DNA from: Candidatus Kapaibacterium sp.
GTDB lineage: Bacteria; Bacteroidota; Ignavibacteria; Kapaibacteriales; JAEUSM01
NCBI GenBank assembly: GCA_016788785.1
Contig: JAEUSM010000011.1
Location: forward strand, 81,200 to 145,199
Length of the DNA: 64,000 bases
Reading direction: 5' to 3'
Positions within the stretch are counted from its first letter, which is position 1, and every line of letters begins with the position of its first letter. Both the position numbers and the translations under genes were made by a program. This document shows positions 16,020 to 24,409 of the stretch, piece after piece. The notes under the pieces are model-generated. The model was not told where the DNA came from, did no database searches, and worked only from the letters and a program-made list of their open reading frames with translations.

Positions 16020-17861
16020 ATGACTCTCGAAGAAATCAAACAAGCATTGGAAAAATTAGATAATCTATGGAGAACTTCTCAATATGAAGAAGCAAAGACC
16101 TTAGCATTTGAGCTGCTTAGAGTAATTGATATTCACAATGATTCTGAGTCTTTAGCAAGTTTATATAATTATCTTGGACTAATTCACAGTGATTTATCAG
16201 ATCTAAAACAAGCAGAAGAGTATCTTGAAAAGGCATTATCCATAAATAAAAGATTGAATAATGAAGTTGGAATTTCAGCAAATCTTTCCAATTTGGGAAT
16301 TGTTTTCAATTCTTATTCTCATTTTTCAAAAGCTAAAGAGTATTATGAATCGGCAAAAGAAATCAACGAACGAATTGGAAGAAAAGACTTTTTAGCACAT
16401 AATCTCAATAATATTGGAATTATCTACAAATTGCTTTCGGACTATGCAAAAGCATTAGAATATCTTGAGAAGTCATTACAAATCAATGAAGAAATTGGAA
16501 ATAAATATGGTGTAGGTAATGTTTTGGGTTCTATAGGGAATGTATATAATGAATTGCATGACTATAATAAAGCTATTAGTTATTTTGAAAAAGCGATCAT
16601 ATTTTTTGAATCAATTGGTTATAAAGTAGGAATTGCAGCAGCATTAGGTAACATTGGCACAAACTATTATCGTCTAACTCATTACACTTTGGCAATTGAA
16701 TATTGTCACAAATCATTACAAATCAATGAAGAAATAGGAAAAAAAGAACAAATTGCTCATAATATTCAGAATATTGGAAATATATATAACAAGATTTCTG
16801 ATTATGCAAAAGCAATAGAGTTTTTTGAAAAAGCACTCTATATAAATTTAGAAATTGAGAACAAAGTTGATACAGTTATAAATTTAATTAGTATCGGAAA
16901 CCTCTTTTTAAACAATAATAATTATTTAAAAGCAAAAGAATATCAAACAAATGCTTATGCATTGTCATTAGAAATAGGCAGTAAAAATTTACAAATGGAA
17001 TGTTTACAGCTAAGTTCTCAAATAAATGAGAAAATGAACGACACGAAATCTGCATTTTTGGATTACAAAGAATTTATTGCTTTAAAAGATGAAATACAAA
17101 CAGAAGAAGCAAAGAATAAAGCACAGCTCTTTGATCAACGACGTAAATTAGAAGAAGATGAAAAAGCACGTCAGTTGAAATTGGCTCGATTTCAAGAACA
17201 AGAGAAAATACTTCATAACATTCTCCCTGTCAAGATTGCAGACAGAATTCTTCAACAAGAAACATTTATTGCCGACCACTTCGAAACTGTTTCCGTTCTC
17301 TTTATGGATTTGGTTGGGTTTACGTCTCTCGCGTCAATTGCCCCACCTAAACAACTTGTATATTTATTGGACGCAATTTTCCAAAAAGCAGATGATATAG
17401 TTGAAAAATTCGGTTTAGAAAAAATCAAAACAATTGGAGATGGTTATTTAGCTGTTGCGAATGTAACTTCACCACTTGACGAACACCAAAAAGCTACAGC
17501 ACTTGCTGCACTAAAACTTCTTGAAACTATGCGTGACTTTTCAGTCAATATTCCTTCAAATTTAGGTGATACTGATTGGATTAAGGAAATGAATAATCTT
17601 GAAATTCGTATTGGTATTCATACTGGAGAAGTTGTTGCAGGTATCATCGGCAAAAATAAATATACATACGACCTTTGGGGTGATGCAGTCAACGTTGCTT
17701 CTCGAATGGAATCCAACTCAGAAGCAGGTCGCATCCACATCAGTGAAGCATTTGCTAAAGCAGTCAAATCAAACCCAGAATTTTCCATTATCCCACGTGG
17801 GGAAATCTTCATCAAAGGGAAAGGGTCAATGAATACCTTTTGGTTGGAGAAGGCAAAGTAG
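16020..17861 (+). CDS. TPR-repeat class III adenylate cyclase (copy 2)
   Basis: 613 residues from the ATG at 16020, chosen because MTLEEIKQALEKLD then aligns with the start of copy 1; an ATG three codons earlier is also possible. The architecture matches copy 1: TPR array (about 1-370, longer by roughly one repeat), linker EEDEKARQLKLARFQEQEK, and cyclase domain with FMDLVGFT, KTIGDGYLA and DLWGDAVNVASRMES, all key catalytic residues present. The cyclase domains are nearly identical while the TPR arrays differ clearly, so the two copies likely sense different partners but produce the same signal, inferred to be cAMP. Followed by a gene-end scar and tetraloop terminator. Confidence 0.9.
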   Translation: MTLEEIKQALEKLDNLWRTSQYEEAKTLAFELLRVIDIHNDSESLASLYNYLGLIHSDLSDLKQAEEYLEKALSINKRLNNEVGISANLSNLGIVFNSYSHFSKAKEYYESAKEINERIGRKDFLAHNLNNIGIIYKLLSDYAKALEYLEKSLQINEEIGNKYGVGNVLGSIGNVYNELHDYNKAISYFEKAIIFFESIGYKVGIAAALGNIGTNYYRLTHYTLAIEYCHKSLQINEEIGKKEQIAHNIQNIGNIYNKISDYAKAIEFFEKALYINLEIENKVDTVINLISIGNLFLNNNNYLKAKEYQTNAYALSLEIGSKNLQMECLQLSSQINEKMNDTKSAFLDYKEFIALKDEIQTEEAKNKAQLFDQRRKLEEDEKARQLKLARFQEQEKILHNILPVKIADRILQQETFIADHFETVSVLFMDLVGFTSLASIAPPKQLVYLLDAIFQKADDIVEKFGLEKIKTIGDGYLAVANVTSPLDEHQKATALAALKLLETMRDFSVNIPSNLGDTDWIKEMNNLEIRIGIHTGEVVAGIIGKNKYTYDLWGDAVNVASRMESNSEAGRIHISEAFAKAVKSNPEFSIIPRGEIFIKGKGSMNTFWLEKAK

Positions 17862-17897
17862 TTTCTTCAACTTTTGATTGTAACTCTATGAAATTAT

Positions 17898-17948
17898 GTC
17901 TCTGGAGTACGCAACACTTGAGGCAAAATCAAAGAAATCTTCCGTTAA
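17898..17948 (+). pseudogene. 51-nt scar: second copy of the FnIII-like gene end
   Basis: Matches 13621-13671 at 46 of 51 positions and ends in TAA. The 36 nt before it (from the cyclase stop onward) are nearly identical to the segment after cyclase copy 1, so cyclase end, scar and terminator were copied as one unit. Confidence 0.82.
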
Positions 17949-17975
17949 GAATGCATAATAAGATATAAAAATTAC

Positions 17976-18004
17976 AAGGCAATCAGCAATGATTACCTTT
18001 TTTT
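17976..18004 (+). terminator. tetraloop terminator, copy 3 (GCAA loop)
   Basis: Stem AAGGCAATCA / TGATTACCTT with GNRA loop GCAA and a T run; one stem position is mismatched compared with the other copies. Confidence 0.85.
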
Positions 18005-18095
18005 ATGTAATTTGAACTCAATCATAACACTACTATTGAATGTTATGTTGCAATTTATATAATCAGTATTATTTCAATCATAGTTACAGATACCC

Positions 18096-20783
18096 ATGTC
18101 AACTTCTTTTTCAAACATTACAGAAGACAGAAACTTTATCATTGAGTGTTTCTTAGAAATGCTTTTCCGACATCAAGAAAATGAAGTTATTCAACTGATA
18201 AAAGATTCATCAACATTTGAAAATAATTCTTCGAAGATTACTGACCAAAAAATAATCCATTCTCTAAGTATCTTTTTTCAATTGATGACCTTGGTTGAAG
18301 AAAATTCCGTAGCACAATACCGTCGTTCTTTACATAACAAAGAAAATATAACCAACGTGCGTGGATCATGGGGAGAGACAATATCAAATTGGAAAGAAAG
18401 TGGTATTTCTATTGATGAAATGAAAAAAGCTATTGCTTCAACGAAAGTCATTCCTGTTTTGACGGCACATCCAACTCAAGCAAAAAGAATTACAATCATT
18501 GAAATCCAACGAGAAGTTTTTTCCCTTTTAGAACAAAGAGAAAACCTCTCTTTGAGTATGATAGAGCAAAATGTTCTTCGTGAATCTATTATTCAACTTT
18601 TGGAACGGTGGTGGGTAACCGGTGAAATTTATTTAGAAAAACCATTAGTCACTGATGAAAGAACAAATGCCCTATATTACCTAAGCAAGATTTTTCCAAA
18701 TGTTGTTCATCAATGTGATATAGAATTACAATCTTCGTGGATAGAATTAGGATTAGGTAAAGATTTTTTTCACTCAGCAGATGATTATCCACACTATTCC
18801 TTTGGAAGTTGGGTTGGTGGTGATAGAGACGGTCACCCGTTTGTCACTCCTGCCATTACTCACGAAACGTTGCATTTACATAGAAAACTTGCTTTGGAAC
18901 TTCTTCAAAATCAATTAGTTATTACCATTAAAAAAGTTTCCATTTCTACAATGAACATTGGTATTCCACCAGAACTTGATGAATCTATAAAAAGTCTTTC
19001 TGATTGTTTTGGAGAACAAGGTTCTGAAGTCGTGAAACGGAATTTGTTTGAACCGTACAGACAATTTTTGTCATTTGTGTTATTAAAAGTAAAAAATACA
19101 GCCTTAAATCGTACATTTGATACAAAAACGTTCTACAAATCTCACCAAAATCTAAAATATGACATTGCTTTTCTTCGATCAATGTTAGTAAAAAGTGGAT
19201 TAAATGGAATAGTCCAACAAGTTATTATCCCATTAGAAAGAATTATTAATTGTTTTGGTTTTCATTTGGCAACGTTGGATATTCGGCAAAATAGTAGTTT
19301 TCACGATAAGGCTATGTCTCAGATTCTGAAAACTAAGGGTGAAGCTGATTATGAGTACGAACATTGGGATGAGAATAAAAAGATACACTATCTAAATATT
19401 CTTCTTCAAAATCGTATTCCTATAACAGAAGTAACAATGTCTTATGGTGAATATGCAGATAATGTTTTAGAATGCTTTAGAGTTGTTGCTCAATACGTTC
19501 ATCAATTTGGTACTGAAGGAATTGGTTCTTTTATCGTTAGTATGACAAGAAATCTCAGTGATTTGTTGTTAGTATATGTGTTTATGCAAGAAACCCAATT
19601 ACTTCATACTTCAATTCAGGTTGTGCCTTTGTTGGAGACTATTGAGGATTTGAACAATGGTCCTACATTAATTGATAAGTTTTTTCAACATCCCGTCACT
19701 CAATGGAGATTTCAAAAGCTACAGTTCAAGCAAGAAGTGATGTTAGGATATAGCGATAGTAATAAAGATGGTGGTACAATAGCAAGCAAATGGAGTCTGT
19801 ATATTGCTGAACAAAGAATTTCTACCGTTGCTAAAAAGTACGGCATCCATCTGTACTTTTTTCATGGTACAGGTGGCACCATTAGTAGAGGTGGTGGAAA
19901 GTATCATCGGTTTTTAGAAAGTATGCCATTGAATACCGTTAATTCAATGATAAAAGTAACTGTTCAAGGCGAAACAGTTGCACAACAATTTGGCAATACC
20001 AGCACTGCAACATATAATCTGAATACATTAGCAGCAGGAACAGCTAAACAATGTATTGATAGTCAACACAATACTACTGAGATTGACTATCCAAATGAAA
20101 TTCTCCATTTTCTTTCTGATTCATCTCAAATTCATTACACAGATCTATTACAAACGACAGGCTTTTTAGAGTTCTTTGGCCAAGTTACATGTATTGATGT
20201 GATAGAACAAAGCAAAATCGGTTCAAGACCAGCAAGGCGAACTGGTCAACGAACCTTGCAGGATTTACGAGCAATTCCATGGGTATTTAGTTGGAACCTT
20301 TCCAGATTCACTCTCACAGGTTGGTACGGATTGGGCACTGCTTTACTCCAATTGAAGACCGAACGACTGGATCAGTTTAATAAGCTAAAAACCTATCTAC
20401 ACCAATGGTCGTTTCTAAAATTTTTACTCATTCAAACAGAAACAAATCTGCTTTTAGCTGATAAAGACATAATGCAACTGTACGCTTCATTGGGCGAAAA
20501 CAATGAAGGAACGTCAGAATGTCTTACAAAAATCATAGAAGACTATACGCTTGGTCGAACCTTGCTAACGGAATTATTTGGCAAAGATGTTACAGAAAGA
20601 AGACAAGGTCAATTGGAAAGTCTCCATTGGAGAAAAGACAAATTAACCATCCTCCATCTTCTCCATACGAAGTATTTACGATTATGGCGAGAACAAAAGG
20701 ATCTATCTACAAAGGAAACATTCTTATATACATTATTGAACATCACCAACGCACTTTCCAGCGGTATGAAAAATACAGGTTAA
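18096..20783 (+). CDS. ppc: Phosphoenolpyruvate carboxylase
   Basis: 895 residues, the normal length. Catalytic His segment VLTAHPTQAKR near residue 128, GSWVGGDRDGHPFVT, LGYSDSNKDGG, and the flexible Arg/Gly loop FFHGTGGTISRGGG, plus SRPARRTGQ and LRAIPWVFSW toward the C-terminus are all present. The usual far C-terminal allosteric end (..GMRNTG) is here as ALSSGMKNTG. It fixes bicarbonate on PEP to give oxaloacetate, refilling the TCA cycle in the cytoplasm. It appears monocistronic; the preceding terminator separates it from the cyclases. The 216 nt after it (20784-20999) show no further gene. Confidence 0.97.
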   Translation: MSTSFSNITEDRNFIIECFLEMLFRHQENEVIQLIKDSSTFENNSSKITDQKIIHSLSIFFQLMTLVEENSVAQYRRSLHNKENITNVRGSWGETISNWKESGISIDEMKKAIASTKVIPVLTAHPTQAKRITIIEIQREVFSLLEQRENLSLSMIEQNVLRESIIQLLERWWVTGEIYLEKPLVTDERTNALYYLSKIFPNVVHQCDIELQSSWIELGLGKDFFHSADDYPHYSFGSWVGGDRDGHPFVTPAITHETLHLHRKLALELLQNQLVITIKKVSISTMNIGIPPELDESIKSLSDCFGEQGSEVVKRNLFEPYRQFLSFVLLKVKNTALNRTFDTKTFYKSHQNLKYDIAFLRSMLVKSGLNGIVQQVIIPLERIINCFGFHLATLDIRQNSSFHDKAMSQILKTKGEADYEYEHWDENKKIHYLNILLQNRIPITEVTMSYGEYADNVLECFRVVAQYVHQFGTEGIGSFIVSMTRNLSDLLLVYVFMQETQLLHTSIQVVPLLETIEDLNNGPTLIDKFFQHPVTQWRFQKLQFKQEVMLGYSDSNKDGGTIASKWSLYIAEQRISTVAKKYGIHLYFFHGTGGTISRGGGKYHRFLESMPLNTVNSMIKVTVQGETVAQQFGNTSTATYNLNTLAAGTAKQCIDSQHNTTEIDYPNEILHFLSDSSQIHYTDLLQTTGFLEFFGQVTCIDVIEQSKIGSRPARRTGQRTLQDLRAIPWVFSWNLSRFTLTGWYGLGTALLQLKTERLDQFNKLKTYLHQWSFLKFLLIQTETNLLLADKDIMQLYASLGENNEGTSECLTKIIEDYTLGRTLLTELFGKDVTERRQGQLESLHWRKDKLTILHLLHTKYLRLWREQKDLSTKETFLYTLLNITNALSSGMKNTG

Positions 20784-20999
20784 TACTTACGCCAAACCTA
20801 ATTTCGGAGTAGATGTCAAAATAGTGCTGTGAAGTCATTGTATTGAACGACTTATCATTGTGTGTAATTTTAGTCCATTAATTCTGTATCAAATGTATTA
20901 TTGGTGTGTTATTATTATCCATACCATGTTTTGGCTTATTCAATTAAAATTATAATTTATGTTGAAACGATTGCTTATGAAACGATATCAAACAAAATA

Positions 21000-22625
21000 A
21001 TGCCATATTTAGACAAATATTTAGGAACTTGGTCTTTCAAAGAAGCAAAACATTTATTAACGAGAACAACGTTCGGTCCTTCTCAGCAGATGATTTCTTC
21101 AGCAATAGCTTTAGGGCTTGCTGGTACAATAGATAAACTTTTCACTGTTTTACCATTACCAGAGCCTCCTTTAAAATCAGTACCAGATGGTACTGGAAAC
21201 AACCAATTGAATGATCCCGGTGCAAAATATGGCGAAACATGGGTAAATGCCCCTCCTTTTCCGAATATCAATCCACCAATGCTACGAAATAGGATTCTTC
21301 GTTCAAGAAGTAAGTCACTCTATTCTTGGACTATTTTGCAAATGTTTTATTCAGAGATATCCATCACAGAAAAATTAGCATTATTTTGGCATAATCATTT
21401 TGTTGTTTCAAGTTCGACAATTGGACATAGAGAATATAAATATTATTCGCTCTTACGACGATATGCTTTAGGAAACTTCAGAGAACTTACAAAAGAAATT
21501 ACGATCGACACCAATATGCTTTTGTATTTAAGTGGAGCTCAAAATACCAACAATGCACCGAATGAAAATTATTCTCGTGAACTCTTAGAGTTGTTTACTA
21601 TTGGCAAAGGAAAACTTGTCGCATTAGGTGACTATACAAATTATACGGAAGAAGATGTAGTTACTATGGCTAAAGCCCTAACGGGATGGCAAGTTCCTCC
21701 TATCAGCAATGTAAATACGTTAACAGCTCAATATTCTTCCAACCTCCATTCTAAAGGTGACAAGCAATTGTCCCATAGATTCAATAATGCTGTCATATCA
21801 GAAAATGGGAACCAAGAGTATAAAGATTTAATTGATGAGATTTTCAAACAAGATGAATGTTCACGATATATAGTGAGAAAACTCTATCGATGGTTTGTCA
21901 ATTACGATATAGACCTTGACATTGAAGAGAATATCATTGAACCATTAGCAAAAATAGTTCGAGATAATGGTTATGAAATAGCACCTGCATTAAAAGTACT
22001 TTTGATGTCAGAGCATTTTTTTTCCACTACCGCATGTATGGTGAAAAGTCCCGTTGATTTAATAATGTCAGCTTCAAGAGGATTGGGAATACAACCCCCT
22101 CAAGGGAATGTAGAAAAGGAATATGATTTTGCCTATAATTTGTTTGTATTAGCATCAGACATAGAACAATCCTTATTCCATCATCCGGATGTTGCAGGGT
22201 GGAAAGCGTATTATCAAGCACCACAATATTACAAATTGTGGATTAACAATTTGCTTCTTCCAAAACGCCAAGACTACTGTCGACTTATGGTTGAAGGGGG
22301 TGATTTTAGTTATTTGGAAACTCGATATGTTGTTTCTTCGCTTATACCAATTTTAGATTTGGTGAAAAATATACCGAATGCACAAGATCCGAATGATTTA
22401 ATAGATTCAATTGCTTTGATGATGTTTAATTACCCAATTACCGAAACCCAGCTTTCCAGTTTGAAAGAGATTCTCATTCCTGGTTTACCAGATTTTGAAT
22501 GGACTGTTGAATATTCAACCTACCTTGAAGATCCAACAAATACATCAGTCAAGCTTTCAATCGAAAGTAAGTTAAGAAATCTAGTGTCAATTATGTTGAG
22601 AATGTCTGAGTTTCAAATAATGTAA
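21000..22625 (+). CDS. DUF1800 family protein
   Basis: About 541 residues from the ATG at 21000 (MPYLDKYLGTWSFKEAKHLL); the frame is open further upstream but that part (MVCYYYPYHVLAY) does not fit the family. DUF1800 markers: AKHLLTRTTFGP at the start, KLALFWHNHFVVSS, NYSRELLELFTIG, ALTGWQ, FHHPDVAGWKAY. The role of the family is not established; members are almost always encoded next to a DUF1501 protein, as here (2-nt gap). No clear signal peptide is seen from this start, although the family is usually regarded as exported. Confidence 0.92.
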   Translation: MPYLDKYLGTWSFKEAKHLLTRTTFGPSQQMISSAIALGLAGTIDKLFTVLPLPEPPLKSVPDGTGNNQLNDPGAKYGETWVNAPPFPNINPPMLRNRILRSRSKSLYSWTILQMFYSEISITEKLALFWHNHFVVSSSTIGHREYKYYSLLRRYALGNFRELTKEITIDTNMLLYLSGAQNTNNAPNENYSRELLELFTIGKGKLVALGDYTNYTEEDVVTMAKALTGWQVPPISNVNTLTAQYSSNLHSKGDKQLSHRFNNAVISENGNQEYKDLIDEIFKQDECSRYIVRKLYRWFVNYDIDLDIEENIIEPLAKIVRDNGYEIAPALKVLLMSEHFFSTTACMVKSPVDLIMSASRGLGIQPPQGNVEKEYDFAYNLFVLASDIEQSLFHHPDVAGWKAYYQAPQYYKLWINNLLLPKRQDYCRLMVEGGDFSYLETRYVVSSLIPILDLVKNIPNAQDPNDLIDSIALMMFNYPITETQLSSLKEILIPGLPDFEWTVEYSTYLEDPTNTSVKLSIESKLRNLVSIMLRMSEFQIM

Positions 22626-22627
22626 TT

Positions 22628-24205
22628 ATGAAAAAATCCAATTATACTCGTAGAGATTTTCTAAAAATTTCAAGTTTAGTACCACTTCCATTATTGATAT
22701 CTGGGTTTCCAATTTCTGCTTTGAGTTCTTCTGGCTATGGAGCTGTAGAAAATGAAAATGATAAAATCTTAGTTCTCATTCAGCTAAATGGTGGCAATGA
22801 TGGTTTGTCGACTATTTTTCATGCAGATCAATACGCAAATTTGCAAACTGTTCGAAACAACATTATTGTTCCTGAAAATACCATAATTAATTTTCATAAA
22901 GAATATGGTTTTCATCCATCATTGACTGGTATGAAAGAAGTATGGGATACTGAAAATTTGGGTATTATTCAAAACGTTGGATATCCAAATCAGAACAGAT
23001 CTCATTTTAGGTCAACTGATATTTGGAATACTGCAACAAGTGCTGAAGAATTTGACAACAAAGGTTGGATTGGCAGATATTATGATTTAAACTACTCAGA
23101 CTATCCGAATGGATATCCAAATTCAACAAATCCACACCCATTTGCTCTAACATTTGGGAAAATTGTTTCAGCTACTTGTCAAGGAGTCAATACAAACTAT
23201 AGCTTATCCTTATTAGATCCTTTTAACCCTGGAAATGCCTATGTGAGTGCAGGGGGTGAAACTCCTCAAAACTGCTACGGTAATGTACTTTCCTACGTCA
23301 ATGACACTGTTGCTCAAACAAATGCGTTTGCCACAGTTATTCAAGACGCTGCAAATTCAGGAAATAATCAATCAACTAAATGGGAAAGCCTCGAAACAGA
23401 ACTTGCAAAAAAGCTAAAAAATGTCGCAAGACTTATTTCGGGTGGACTAAAAACCAAAATTTACATTGTTCAAATTGGTGGATTTGATACCCATGATAAC
23501 CAAGTAGTTGAAAATGAAACAACAACTGGTATTCATACTGAACTTCTAAAAGAACTTTCGGATGCTGTTTGTGCTTTTCAAGATGATCTCAGCTTATTAC
23601 AAGTAAGTAACAGAGTGGTGGGAATGACCTATTCAGAATTTGGAAGAAGAATTCGCTCAAATTCTGCTTTAGGAACTGACCACGGAACAGCAGCTCCGAT
23701 GTTCCTATTTGGTTCTTGTATTGAAAATCAAATTTTAGGAGATCATCCTGAAATTGATACTCAAGTTGGCATTGAAGATGGTGTGCAAATGCAATTTGAT
23801 TTTAGAGATATTTATGCTACAATTCTAAAGGATTGGCTTGGAGTGAATCTAAGTAACATACAAAGTGTTTTGCATCCTGAAATTCAAATACTTCCACTTT
23901 TCAAATCTGGTTGTATTACTTCTACATCCATTCATCAACAAAATTCTGATAGCGATATTCAACTACAACTCTATCCCAACCCTGAGAGTAATTTGCTCAA
24001 TATAGAGTTTTCAGCAAATTCAGGGCAAACCTATATAACAGTTTTTGATAGTATAGGAGGGGTAGTAGCCCAACAAATTGCAGAAGTAAATTCTCCCACA
24101 TTACAACGTATTTCAATAGATATTGCTAATTACGCAACTGGCTCTTACTTTATTCATATAAAGAATAAAACTACCACTAAATCCAAAAAGTTTATCAAAA
24201 ACTAA
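22628..24205 (+). CDS. DUF1501 family protein with Tat-like signal and T9SS sorting domain
   Basis: 525 residues. The N-terminus carries a twin-arginine motif (YTRRDFLKISS) followed by a hydrophobic stretch. The body is the DUF1501 (sulfatase-like) domain with LVLIQLNGGNDGLS near 50, HFRSTDIW, IYIVQIGGFDTHDNQ and YSEFGRRIRSN. Residues from about 440 are a type IX secretion sorting domain beginning LQLYPNPESNLLNIEF and ending KKFIKN. It should cross the inner membrane folded via Tat and the outer membrane via T9SS. Starts 2 nt after the DUF1800 stop, so one operon. Function of the pair is unknown. Confidence 0.92.
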   Translation: MKKSNYTRRDFLKISSLVPLPLLISGFPISALSSSGYGAVENENDKILVLIQLNGGNDGLSTIFHADQYANLQTVRNNIIVPENTIINFHKEYGFHPSLTGMKEVWDTENLGIIQNVGYPNQNRSHFRSTDIWNTATSAEEFDNKGWIGRYYDLNYSDYPNGYPNSTNPHPFALTFGKIVSATCQGVNTNYSLSLLDPFNPGNAYVSAGGETPQNCYGNVLSYVNDTVAQTNAFATVIQDAANSGNNQSTKWESLETELAKKLKNVARLISGGLKTKIYIVQIGGFDTHDNQVVENETTTGIHTELLKELSDAVCAFQDDLSLLQVSNRVVGMTYSEFGRRIRSNSALGTDHGTAAPMFLFGSCIENQILGDHPEIDTQVGIEDGVQMQFDFRDIYATILKDWLGVNLSNIQSVLHPEIQILPLFKSGCITSTSIHQQNSDSDIQLQLYPNPESNLLNIEFSANSGQTYITVFDSIGGVVAQQIAEVNSPTLQRISIDIANYATGSYFIHIKNKTTTKSKKFIKN

Positions 24206-24235
24206 TCAGTTTATCTATTTCACACCCCTTCTACA

Positions 24236-24305
24236 CGTACACTTCCAATTCATCTTGGAGTGAGCCCGTTTGGTGAAGACGATGTTAAGTACGGCTTTGG
24301 AGAGA
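24236..24305 (-). pseudogene. scar: degenerate copy of the ABC-F gene 3' end
   Basis: 24241-24300 aligns with 26824-26884, the last codons of the ABC-F gene (minus strand), with about 8 mismatches and one indel that breaks the frame. It lies between the DUF1501 gene and the subtilisin gene, so the subtilisin gene and the tetraloop terminator are flanked by direct copies of the ABC-F gene end. The rest of 24206-24409 holds nothing else recognisable. Confidence 0.8.
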
Positions 24306-24409
24306 TTCTTATTTACAAGATTATGATAATTTGAAATATTTCTATACTATTACTGTCTAAGATAGGTCGTAGATATATTAATCCTTTTTAAACTTTAAAT
24401 TAACATTAA

